A stretch of DNA of 64,000 nucleotides. It comes from Novosphingobium rosa NBRC 15208. Its GTDB lineage: Bacteria > Pseudomonadota > Alphaproteobacteria > Sphingomonadales > Sphingomonadaceae. This document shows, piece by piece, positions 17,880 through 25,108 of the stretch; position 1 is the stretch's first letter, and each line of letters opens with the position of its first letter. The notes under the pieces were generated by a model. That model was not told the DNA's origin and did not search any database. It saw only the letters and a program-made list of their open reading frames with translations. The position numbers were made by a program, and so were the translations under genes. Location of the stretch: positions 261,980 to 325,979 of the forward strand of contig NZ_BCZE01000001.1 in assembly GCF_001598555.1 (NCBI RefSeq). The letters are read 5' to 3'.

Positions 17880-19183
17880 GCGCCATGCTCCCCGGCAGAG
17901 CGCCCCGGCACGATCAGGATGCAGCAGGCCGAGATCACCCCCGCCAGCGCATAGATCATGAAATTCCAGATAAAGGGCAAGCCCTGCGCCGCCACCAGCC
18001 CGCCGATCATCGGCCCGGCGATTGCTCCGCTGCGCGAGATGCTGCCGCAAAAGCCCACCGCCGTGGATTTGAGATGCGGCGGGTAGAAGGCCGAGGCATA
18101 GGAGGTGAGCAGCACCGAGGCAGACACCGTGCCGATCCCGGCCACCGCCACCACCATATAGGTCAGCAGTTGCGGCATATGGTACGACAGGCCCAGCACC
18201 GCCGCCACGCCCACAGCAAAGGCCGCGCAGATGGTGCGCTGCTGGCCAATGCTGTCAGAGATCGCCCCCAGCACCACCCCGCCCACCGCCGAGGAGAGCG
18301 CGAACACGCCAAGGAACAGGATACTCGGCCCCAGATCATAACCCGCCGAACGCATGATCTGCGGCAGCCAGGTGTTGAGGCCATAGACCAGGATCATGCC
18401 GAAAATATAGGTCAGCGCGAAACCGGCCGTGGCCCGGCGCAGCGAGGGTCCGAACAGCGCCATCACCGAACCGCCCTTCTCCTTCGGGCCCGGGTCGCCC
18501 GCCGCGGGCATCGCCACCTGAAAGCGCGCGGCGGTGAACATCGCCTTCTCCGGCTGACCGCTGCGCAGCAGATAGGCCACCGATTCCGGCAGCGCCGCGA
18601 TGACGACGGGCAGCAACACCGCAAGGCCCCCGCCAATCCCCATCACCGCGCGCCAGCCCAGCCTGGCCAGCAGGAAATAGGAAACGAGCGCCGCCACGAA
18701 AATGCCGACCGCATAGCCCGAATACATCAGGGTGAACTCGCGGTTGCGCCGCTCGGGCGCGGCGAACTCGCTGGTCAGCGCGGCGGCCACGGGAATGATC
18801 CCGCCGATGCCGATGCCGCTGAGAAAACGCAGCACCGCGAAGAGCGCCAACTGATGCACCGCCGCCGCTGCCGCCATGGTCAGCGTCAACAGCGCAAAGC
18901 AGCCGATAAAGCAACGGCGGCGTCCCCAATGGTCACTGATCGCGCCGATCCCGATGCCTCCCACGAACATGCCCACCAGCGCCGCGCTGGCCAGCGCCCC
19001 GGCCTCGACCATGGTGAGATGCCATTCCGGGTCCTTCAGGATGCCGGGCAGCACCGCCCCCATCACCCCCAGATTGTAGCCTTCCGAAAACACCCCCAGC
19101 CAGCACAGCATGGCGACGGTGGAGATCCCGATCCCTGACCGGGTTCGTGGCGGATGGTCTGCGATATGCGTCAAGTCAGCCAC
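17876..19183 (-). CDS. MFS transporter, aromatic acid/H+ symporter-like
   Basis: This carrier of about 435 residues has twelve spans. The signature GAISDHWGRRRCF between spans 2 and 3 is typical of MFS, and the second-half counterpart is GAISDSIGQQRT. The first span (STVAMLCWLGVFSEGYNLGVMGAVLP) is of the AAHS/sugar-porter kind. The start is uncertain: GTG at 19183 lies close to AAGAAG, while TTG at 19174 is 8 bases after AAGG and is spaced better. It sits in the middle of the catabolic operon and is probably the inner-membrane uptake step for the operon's substrate. Confidence 0.88.
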   Translation of the reverse strand: MADLTHIADHPPRTRSGIGISTVAMLCWLGVFSEGYNLGVMGAVLPGILKDPEWHLTMVEAGALASAALVGMFVGGIGIGAISDHWGRRRCFIGCFALLTLTMAAAAAVHQLALFAVLRFLSGIGIGGIIPVAAALTSEFAAPERRNREFTLMYSGYAVGIFVAALVSYFLLARLGWRAVMGIGGGLAVLLPVVIAALPESVAYLLRSGQPEKAMFTAARFQVAMPAAGDPGPKEKGGSVMALFGPSLRRATAGFALTYIFGMILVYGLNTWLPQIMRSAGYDLGPSILFLGVFALSSAVGGVVLGAISDSIGQQRTICAAFAVGVAAVLGLSYHMPQLLTYMVVAVAGIGTVSASVLLTSYASAFYPPHLKSTAVGFCGSISRSGAIAGPMIGGLVAAQGLPFIWNFMIYALAGVISACCILIVPGRSAGEHGA

Positions 19184-19197
19184 CTTCTTCCCAAACT

Positions 19198-20199
19198 TCA
19201 ATATGCCGCGAAAGCCTGCTTCAGACGCTGGGGATCGCGTGTTCGCATCAATCCCAGCATCAGGACAATACGCGCTTTTGCCGCGTCCAGATCGCCGGCG
19301 GGAATCACGCCCGCCCGGTCCAGAAAGGCCTGAGGTACGACATTGCCGCGCAGCCCGCGAGTGGCCTGAACCACGCTCACCCCGGCGGCCACGGCCCGCG
19401 CAATGGCGGCCTGTTCGCCATTGGCGGGGCGACCCGGCAGCAGACCCGCGCTGACGATCCCCTGCGCGCCCGCCGCAACGAAGGCGTCGATGGCCGCGCC
19501 ATCGGCCCCGGCGTAGGACAAAGCCATATCGACACGCGGCAGGCTCTGCGCGCCCTCCAGCCCATCGGCCAGATCCAGCGGATCGCGCAAGGGCGCGGGG
19601 CGGTGGCGTAGCACCAGCGTGCCATCGGCCTCCACCCGCCCCAGCGGGCCGAACTGCGGCGCCTCGAAGGCGTCCAGCGCGCCCGATGAGGTCTTGGCGA
19701 CATCGCGGGCGGCGAAGACCAGATTGTCGATCACCACCAGCACGCCCAGCCCCTGCGCCAGCGGCGAGGCCGCCACGGCGATGGCCCCGCGCAGATTGGC
19801 CTGGGCATCGCTGCCCGCGGTGTTGGGCGGGCGTTGCGCGCCGGTCAGCACCACCGGCATCGAGCCGCGCCACACCAGCGAAAGGAAGAAAGCGGTCTCT
19901 TCCAGCGTGGCGGTGCCATGGGTGATGACACATCCCTCGGGCGCGCCCGTTCCCGTCCCCAGACCGCGCAGGAGGCGGTAGAGGTCGAGCCAGTCGCCCG
20001 GCGTGATGCCGGTGCTGCCCAACTGCCGGAAATCGACCGTCCGCAGATCGGCCAGCCCCCAGCCCCGCGCAGCGCCGACCAGCGCATCGATGGGCTGGAC
20101 GATGCCGCTCTCGCCATATTCCACCCAGTCGAAATCATGGCGCCCCACCATGGCGAAGGTGCCGCCGGTGCCGATCAGGGCAACACGCGGGAGGCTCAT
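19198..20199 (-). CDS. Asparaginase/glutaminase-family amidohydrolase with altered substrate motif
   Basis: This 333-residue cytoplasmic protein of the type I/II asparaginase fold keeps the nucleophile Thr14 (GTGGTFAM), the second Thr96 and Lys169 (RDVAKTS). However, motif 2 reads HGTATLEETA where the family has HGTDTMEETA. The Asp that binds the alpha-amino group of asparagine is Ala97. The segment SDAQANL also replaces the usual ADGPxNL. The chemistry (amide hydrolysis by Thr) should remain but L-asparagine is an unlikely substrate. It overlaps the Rieske ferredoxin gene by 4 bases within the catabolic operon, so it probably opens or deamidates a pathway intermediate. Confidence 0.85.
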   Translation of the reverse strand: MSLPRVALIGTGGTFAMVGRHDFDWVEYGESGIVQPIDALVGAARGWGLADLRTVDFRQLGSTGITPGDWLDLYRLLRGLGTGTGAPEGCVITHGTATLEETAFFLSLVWRGSMPVVLTGAQRPPNTAGSDAQANLRGAIAVAASPLAQGLGVLVVIDNLVFAARDVAKTSSGALDAFEAPQFGPLGRVEADGTLVLRHRPAPLRDPLDLADGLEGAQSLPRVDMALSYAGADGAAIDAFVAAGAQGIVSAGLLPGRPANGEQAAIARAVAAGVSVVQATRGLRGNVVPQAFLDRAGVIPAGDLDAAKARIVLMLGLMRTRDPQRLKQAFAAY

Positions 20200-20513
20200 G
20201 CCGCCACCTGCACCAGCACGCGCCCGGCCATCACGCGCACCTGATGGCGGCGCACGTCGCGAGTCAGCGGCGCGCACAACGCCTTGCCCGAGCGGATGTC
20301 AAACAAGCCGGCATGCAGCGGGCATTCGATCTCATGCCCCTCCAACTCGCCATCCGAAAGCAGGGCATTGCCATGCGAGCACAGGTCATCGATGGCATGA
20401 ATCGCGCCATCCACCAGAAAAAGACCGACTTTCAGCCCATCGATGACGATGCCCCGGCACTGGCCCCCGGAAAAGAGGTCGTCCTGTCCGCCCACATCAT
20501 GCCAGCCCTCCAT
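20196..20513 (-). CDS. Rieske [2Fe-2S] ferredoxin
   Basis: This 105-residue electron carrier has the ligand sets CSH (Cys45, His47) and CPLH (Cys64, His67) of a Rieske cluster, as in BphA3-type ferredoxins. Start 20513 overlaps the stop of the PyrD-like gene by one base (TGATG). It most likely shuttles electrons between the FAD reductase (22820-24025) and the Rieske oxygenase (25105-26385) of the same operon. It could alternatively serve the PyrD/PyrK-like pair. Confidence 0.92.
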   Translation of the reverse strand: MEGWHDVGGQDDLFSGGQCRGIVIDGLKVGLFLVDGAIHAIDDLCSHGNALLSDGELEGHEIECPLHAGLFDIRSGKALCAPLTRDVRRHQVRVMAGRVLVQVAA

Positions 20514-21451
20514 CACAGCGACCCCCGCATGGCCAGCGCCTCGGCATCGAACTTGCGCATCGTGCCGGTCAGATCGGCGATGCGCGAGACGCCATGGCGC
20601 TCGCAATAGGCCTCGATGCCCTTGATGATGCGCGGCATGATGTTGGGGCTGACGAAGCTGGCCGTGCCCACCTGCACCGCGCTGGCCCCGGCCAGCATAT
20701 ATTCGATGGCGTCCTCGGCGCTGGAAATGCCGCCGCAGCCGATCACCGGGATCTGCACCGCCTGCGCCGCCTGATAGGCCATGCGCAACAGCACGGGTTT
20801 CACCGCCGGGCCAGTGATGCCGCCCATCAGATTGGCCACCTTGGGACGCCGCGTCTCGATGTCGATGGCCATCGCCAGCAGAGCGTTGGCCACCACCAGC
20901 GCGCTGGCGCCGCCTTCCTCCGCCGCGCGGGCGATGGCGGCGATGTTGCCGACATTGGGCGAAAGCTTGACCCAGATCGGCAGTCTGGTCGCCGCGGTCA
21001 TGGATTGCACCACCTCGCGCGTGGCCTGGGCATCCATGCCGAAAGCCATCCCGTCCGCCTTCAGGTTGGGGCAGGAGACATTGGCCTCGATCGCGGCTAC
21101 GCCGGGCACGCTGATCTTGGCGGCCAGCGCGCCGAACTCCTCGATGGTGTTGGCCGAGACGCTGGCAACGATCGGCGCGTTGTAGCGCTGGTAGAAGGGC
21201 ACGGTGTTCTCGCGGAAATACGCAGCGCCCTTGCTGGGGATGCCGATGGAAAACAGCGTGGCATTGCGCAATTCGGCAACGCGCGGCGGCGGGTTGCCCT
21301 CCCTCAGGTCATCCGTGATCGTCTTGGTGACGATGGCGCCCAGCAGGCTGAGATCGAAGACATCGCCCAGCCCCTCGGACAAGGTGCCCGAGGCCGACAT
21401 CACCGGATTGGCGAGGGTAAGATCGCCGATGCGGACCGAAAGATCTACCAT
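20513..21451 (-). CDS. Class 1B dihydroorotate dehydrogenase-like flavoprotein, catalytic subunit
   Basis: This 312-residue FMN TIM-barrel is close in pattern to PyrD of class 1B: VMSASGT at the N-terminus, NVSCPN with catalytic Cys127 and Asn124/Asn129, VKLSPNV, and GCGGISSAEDAIEYMLAGASAVQVGTA for FMN phosphate. However, the orotate-binding loop LNAIGLQNPG of true enzymes reads LFSIGIPSKG (residues 66-75), losing both asparagines, and the later INT motif is ANA. It is therefore unlikely to be a pyrimidine biosynthesis enzyme. It overlaps the PyrK-like gene by 7 bases. Reduction or oxidation of a ring double bond in a catabolic intermediate is inferred. Confidence 0.87.
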   Translation of the reverse strand: MVDLSVRIGDLTLANPVMSASGTLSEGLGDVFDLSLLGAIVTKTITDDLREGNPPPRVAELRNATLFSIGIPSKGAAYFRENTVPFYQRYNAPIVASVSANTIEEFGALAAKISVPGVAAIEANVSCPNLKADGMAFGMDAQATREVVQSMTAATRLPIWVKLSPNVGNIAAIARAAEEGGASALVVANALLAMAIDIETRRPKVANLMGGITGPAVKPVLLRMAYQAAQAVQIPVIGCGGISSAEDAIEYMLAGASAVQVGTASFVSPNIMPRIIKGIEAYCERHGVSRIADLTGTMRKFDAEALAMRGSL

Positions 21452-22296
21452 GCCACCGTCTCCCGCATATCGAACACAGGGCCTTCCCAGCACACCCGGC
21501 GATAGGTCAGCGCCTCGGCGCCCGGCTCCTTGCGGAAGGCGCGCACGCAGGCAATGCACATGCCCAGCGCGCAGCCCATGCGCTGTTCAAGTGCCACCTG
21601 CCCGGCGGCGCCGAATTCCTCGGACAGCTTCTGAAGCAGCATCAGCAGGCGGTTGGAGCCGCAGGTGGCCATGAAATCGACCGGCGATGCGGCATGCAGC
21701 CGCCGGATAAAGCCTTCGAGCGAGACGACATCGCTGTCCGAATTGTCATCGGTGACGACATGGACGCTGGCGCCCGCCTCCTCCAGCACCTGCCGCCCCA
21801 TCACCAGCGCCTGCGAACGGGCGCTGAGCACGGCGGTCACCTTCGCACCCTGAGCGATGGCCATCTGCGCCAGCGGCGCCAGCGTGGCCAGGCCCACACC
21901 GCGCCCCACCATCAACACATGCTGCGTGGCGGCCGGCAGCGAAAAGCCTTGCCCCACCGGCCCGAGGGCATCAAGCGTGTCGCCCGGCTGCAGCGTGGCC
22001 AGCGCCCGCGTGCCATTGCCCTGTACCTTGTAAAGGAAATGGAGCTGGCCACGCTCGCGGTCGATGCGGTGGATGCTCATCGGGCGGCGCAGGAAATTGT
22101 CGTTCTCGCCTTCGGGCGGGCAAGCGAGATGGAAGAATTGCCCGGCGCGCGCGGCAAGGCCCGCCGCCTCCGCCTCGACCACCAGCAGCTTGTATTCGCC
22201 GTTCACCCAATCGTTGGAGATCACCGGATAGGGCGCCTCCACGACGGGAAAGGTGCAGGCGGGCACCCCTTCCATGCGGTCCTTCATCATCTGCAT
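21445..22296 (-). CDS. PyrK-like FAD/[2Fe-2S] electron-transfer subunit
   Basis: This 283-residue partner of the PyrD-like protein has an FAD domain (RRPMSIH at 70-76, GPVGQGF), an NAD(P) domain (LMVGRGVGLATLAP, ATCGSNRLL) and a C-terminal cluster motif with Cys242, Cys247, Cys250 and Cys269 for a [2Fe-2S] centre, as in PyrK. Start 22296 lies 5 bases after the SnoaL-like gene's stop. It would pass electrons between NAD(H) and the FMN subunit. Most alphaproteobacteria use the quinone-linked class 2 DHODH, so a class 1B pair in a catabolic operon stands out. Confidence 0.88.
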   Translation of the reverse strand: MQMMKDRMEGVPACTFPVVEAPYPVISNDWVNGEYKLLVVEAEAAGLAARAGQFFHLACPPEGENDNFLRRPMSIHRIDRERGQLHFLYKVQGNGTRALATLQPGDTLDALGPVGQGFSLPAATQHVLMVGRGVGLATLAPLAQMAIAQGAKVTAVLSARSQALVMGRQVLEEAGASVHVVTDDNSDSDVVSLEGFIRRLHAASPVDFMATCGSNRLLMLLQKLSEEFGAAGQVALEQRMGCALGMCIACVRAFRKEPGAEALTYRRVCWEGPVFDMRETVAW

Positions 22297-22301
22297 GACT
22301 T

Positions 22302-22823
22302 TCAGCTTTCGTGAGGGAGGGCCGGGGCCAAAGCCGCCCGCGCCTCCGCCCCCAGAGGGGCGATATGGGTCTGTTCGAAACGCATGCCGGAAATCAGCCA
22401 TTGGCCATCAGGCATGCGGCGATAGGTTTCATGGGTGATGCCCAGCAGCAGCACGGCCTCATCGCCCTGCGCCGGGGTGGCCACCTGCCACAGGCGCCAC
22501 AGGCCCTGGGCCCGATCCTCCTCCAGCGTGAACTCGGGCGCCGCATAGAGATGCAGCGCGAAGCGCCATGGCGGGCGGGCGAACCATTCGGCCAGCGCCG
22601 CGCGGCCCGTGATATGCCCGCCAAAACCGTCGCCGGCTTCCCACATGGCGTCCGGCGTGAAGCAGTCCGCCTGCCCCTGCGCCGCCGCGCGCAGCGCCGC
22701 CCCAGGCGCAAGCTGGCGGGCGGGCGTGTATTTGGCATCGGCACATGCGGTGTAGCGCGCCTTCAGGGCGTGAAGATCGGCCAGATCCTCCAGCCTTTGC
22801 AGACGGCGGGCCAGATCGCTCAT
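22302..22823 (-). CDS. SnoaL-like (NTF2-fold) protein
   Basis: The 173-residue protein has the NTF2-like pattern: an N-terminal helix pair (LEDLADLHALKARYTACAD), a central FTPDAMWEAGDGFGGHITGRAALAEWF segment and a sheet ending in GQWLISGMRFEQTHI. Such proteins act as isomerases or cyclases or as small subunits of ring-hydroxylating oxygenases. Its neighbours raise the possibility that it stands in for the missing beta subunit of the Rieske oxygenase, since beta subunits share this fold. It overlaps the FAD reductase gene by 4 bases. Confidence 0.7.
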   Translation of the reverse strand: MSDLARRLQRLEDLADLHALKARYTACADAKYTPARQLAPGAALRAAAQGQADCFTPDAMWEAGDGFGGHITGRAALAEWFARPPWRFALHLYAAPEFTLEEDRAQGLWRLWQVATPAQGDEAVLLLGITHETYRRMPDGQWLISGMRFEQTHIAPLGAEARAALAPALPHES

Positions 22824-24025
22824 GCCAGCACCTTGAGCGCGATGGCCCCATCGGCAAGCTGCGCCGGATCGAGAGCCTTGCCCGCGCGGATCAGAGCCTC
22901 CACCCAGCGGCGCTGGCGGCCTTCATTGAGCAGGATCGCGCCGGTCATGCGGTTTTCGGCGTTCAGGTAGAACAGCGCGGCGCGTCCTTCGTCCAGATCG
23001 CCGCGACGGATTTCCATATCGTCAGCGCCGGGAGCGCCGACCACCTGAATGTTGTGGCCATATTGATCGGTCCACATCCAGGGCAGTTCGTCATAGCTCT
23101 CGCCCTCGCCGCACAGGGCCCTGGCGACGGCCTGCGCGCCGTTTTCGGCGTTGCGCCAGGTTTCCTGACGCCGCGCGCCCTCCCCGGTGGGCATGCGGGC
23201 GATATCACCCACCGCGAAAATGTCGGGATGGCCCGGAACACGGCAGAAGGCATCGACCAGCACGCCGTCGCTGGTGTCGATGTCAACACCCTCGATCAAC
23301 GGCAGCACCGGCACAGCGCCGGCGGCAATCAGCACGCAATCGGCGGGCACGGTCTGGCCATCTTCCCCCGCCCGCTCGGCAAAGACCGTGGCGGCGTCCA
23401 TCGCGGTGACCACAGCCTGCGACAGGAAGCGCACGCCCTTGCCCTCATGCTGCGTCCTGAGCCACTGCGACATGGTCGGGGTGAGGCAGCGTTCCATCAC
23501 ACGGCGGTCAAGCTGGATCACGGTGACCTCGACGCCCATCTCGCGGGCGGTGGCGGCCACCTCCAGCGCGATGACGCCGCCGCCCACCACCGCCAGATGG
23601 CGCGCGGTCAGCAGGTCGGCGCGAAGGCGGTCGGCATCGGCGATGGTGCGCAGCACATGGACCGAGGCCTGATCGGAGCCGGGAATGCTCACTTGACGCG
23701 CGGCGGTGCCGGTGGCCAACACCAGCGCGTCATAGGCCAGCGCCTCGCCACTTTCGAGCATGGCGATGCGCGCCTGCGCATCGATGCGGGCAACGCGGCC
23801 ATGGATATGGCGCAAGCCGGGCGTGGCGATCGCGGGATCGAACAGCAGCAGCGCCCCGGCCTGCTGCTTGCCCGCCAGATAGTCCTTCGACAGGGGCGGA
23901 CGCTCGTAAGGCGGCACGGCTTCATCGCCGACCAGCATCACCTCTCCGGCGAACCCTGCGCGCGACAGATGCTCCGCCACGCGGCCGCCGGCATGGCCCG
24001 CCCCCACGATCAGCACGCGTGTCAT
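22820..24025 (-). CDS. FAD-dependent ferredoxin reductase
   Basis: This 401-residue NADH:ferredoxin reductase of the BphA4/PdR family has the first dinucleotide fold GAGHAGG (residues 8-14), YERPPLSKDYL, the second fold VVGGGVIALEVAATA and the FAD-binding IFAVGDIAR, followed by a C-terminal domain. The start at 24025 (MTRVLIVGAG) gives a normal length. It forms a three-component oxygenase chain with the Rieske ferredoxin and the Rieske alpha subunit of the operon. It overlaps the cupin gene upstream by 4 bases. Confidence 0.92.
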   Translation of the reverse strand: MTRVLIVGAGHAGGRVAEHLSRAGFAGEVMLVGDEAVPPYERPPLSKDYLAGKQQAGALLLFDPAIATPGLRHIHGRVARIDAQARIAMLESGEALAYDALVLATGTAARQVSIPGSDQASVHVLRTIADADRLRADLLTARHLAVVGGGVIALEVAATAREMGVEVTVIQLDRRVMERCLTPTMSQWLRTQHEGKGVRFLSQAVVTAMDAATVFAERAGEDGQTVPADCVLIAAGAVPVLPLIEGVDIDTSDGVLVDAFCRVPGHPDIFAVGDIARMPTGEGARRQETWRNAENGAQAVARALCGEGESYDELPWMWTDQYGHNIQVVGAPGADDMEIRRGDLDEGRAALFYLNAENRMTGAILLNEGRQRRWVEALIRAGKALDPAQLADGAIALKVLA

Positions 24026-24342
24026 GCCTCGGGCTCCAGCCGCGTGGTGCAGCGATAGAGTACGCCGGGGCCTTCGGTGCAGGTCCACTGCCGGGGCTCG
24101 CCGCGCGGGATGACGATGCCTTCACCCGCGACCAGATCATACGCCTCGCCCGCCGCGCTAACATGGAAGACACCCTGCAGGATCGCGCCGACTTCCTCGA
24201 AAAGCTGGCTGGCGTCCACGCTCAGCACCTCGCCCTGCGCGAAATCGCGCAACTGGGAGGTCAGCGCGTCGCCGGAGGCTTCGACAACCCCGTCATGGAT
24301 GGCGGTGGCGCGGATGCACCGGGCCGTTTGGGTGACGCTCAT
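24022..24342 (-). CDS. Small cupin-fold protein lacking a metal-binding HxH
   Basis: The 106-residue protein has the second cupin motif (GEGIVIPRGEPRQW) and a central LQGVFHVSAAGEAYDLVAGE strand pair, but no clear HxHx3-4E metal triad. It may therefore be a binding or sensor cupin rather than a dioxygenase. It overlaps its neighbours on both sides by 4 bases. No specific function can be assigned. Confidence 0.65.
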   Translation of the reverse strand: MSVTQTARCIRATAIHDGVVEASGDALTSQLRDFAQGEVLSVDASQLFEEVGAILQGVFHVSAAGEAYDLVAGEGIVIPRGEPRQWTCTEGPGVLYRCTTRLEPEA

Positions 24343-24749
24343 GCCTCGCGCTCCTTGAGCGGGTAATAGGGGGCGGCATCCTCCGGGCCGAATTCGCGGC
24401 GCGGGGGCGAGACGATGTTGAGGCGCAGGCTCATCTGCTGGGCGCCATAGGAATTGGTGCCGTAGTGATGCAGCCCTTCCGGGATGATCACCGCCGAGCG
24501 CGATCCCATGACGGTGACCGGATCGCCGGCATCGCCGTCACCCTCGATGATCTCGCAGCCGCCCACGATCTGCAACGAGGCCTCCTCACCGTGAAAATGC
24601 GTCTTGGCGGGCAGGTCCGGCCCCTTGGGCAGGGTGAACTTCACCACCGAGACGCTGAGATTCTCGCCGTAGAGATGCTTGGTGTAGAGGCCACCCTCGA
24701 CAACGGTCTTCAGCCCGTCATCGATGGCGAAAACACGACATTTGGCCAT
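24339..24749 (-). CDS. Cupin-domain protein with metal-ligand motif
   Basis: The 136-residue single-domain cupin has motif 1 KTHFHGEEASLQIVGG (His51, His53, Glu55 or Glu56) and motif 2 AVIIPEGLHHYGTN, which together supply a plausible metal site. Proteins like this act as small oxygenases, isomerases or sugar/acid epimerases. Placed between the oxygenase genes and the reductase gene, it probably works on a pathway intermediate. The gap to the upstream gene is 11 bases. Confidence 0.7.
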   Translation of the reverse strand: MAKCRVFAIDDGLKTVVEGGLYTKHLYGENLSVSVVKFTLPKGPDLPAKTHFHGEEASLQIVGGCEIIEGDGDAGDPVTVMGSRSAVIIPEGLHHYGTNSYGAQQMSLRLNIVSPPRREFGPEDAAPYYPLKEREA

Positions 24750-24760
24750 GATCGGACCTT

Positions 24761-25108
24761 TCAGAGCGCGGGGCGCAGGACGAAGTTCTCTTCCGCCGCG
24801 AAACGGCGGGAGTCGTAACCATCGATCACCGCAGGCTGGTTGTAGAACTCGATGGCGGGGGCGATCTCGGCGAGCGAGAGCAGCATATGCATCAGCGGCA
24901 GGTCGCTTTCGGGCATATCCTCCAGCCGGTTGCGCTCAAGATAGGCGACGATGTCGTCCACCCGCGGCAGGATGGCATCGCGGAAAGCCAGAATGCGGGG
25001 CATGCCTACGGTATGGCGATGGATGTTGCGCTCGGTCTCGCTGGCCAGACACCAGTCGGTGAAAGGCAGCAGATCGGCGAAGCCTTCAGGCAAGGTGGCA
25101 GTGCTCAT
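24761..25108 (-). CDS. Unrecognised 115-residue protein of the oxygenase operon
   Basis: The start ATG at 25108 overlaps the Rieske alpha gene by 4 bases. The protein is mainly helical and acidic, with no signal peptide, membrane span or cysteine motif. I recognise no family. It is not a normal oxygenase beta subunit, which would be about 160-180 residues with an NTF2 fold. Its tight coupling directly behind the alpha subunit suggests a partner or accessory role for the oxygenase. Confidence 0.6.
   Translation of the reverse strand: MSTATLPEGFADLLPFTDWCLASETERNIHRHTVGMPRILAFRDAILPRVDDIVAYLERNRLEDMPESDLPLMHMLLSLAEIAPAIEFYNQPAVIDGYDSRRFAAEENFVLRPAL

Noticed and set aside
20513..22296. Annotating the PyrD/PyrK pair as pyrimidine biosynthesis genes.
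   Set aside because: The orotate-binding asparagines are lost and the genes sit inside a catabolic operon.
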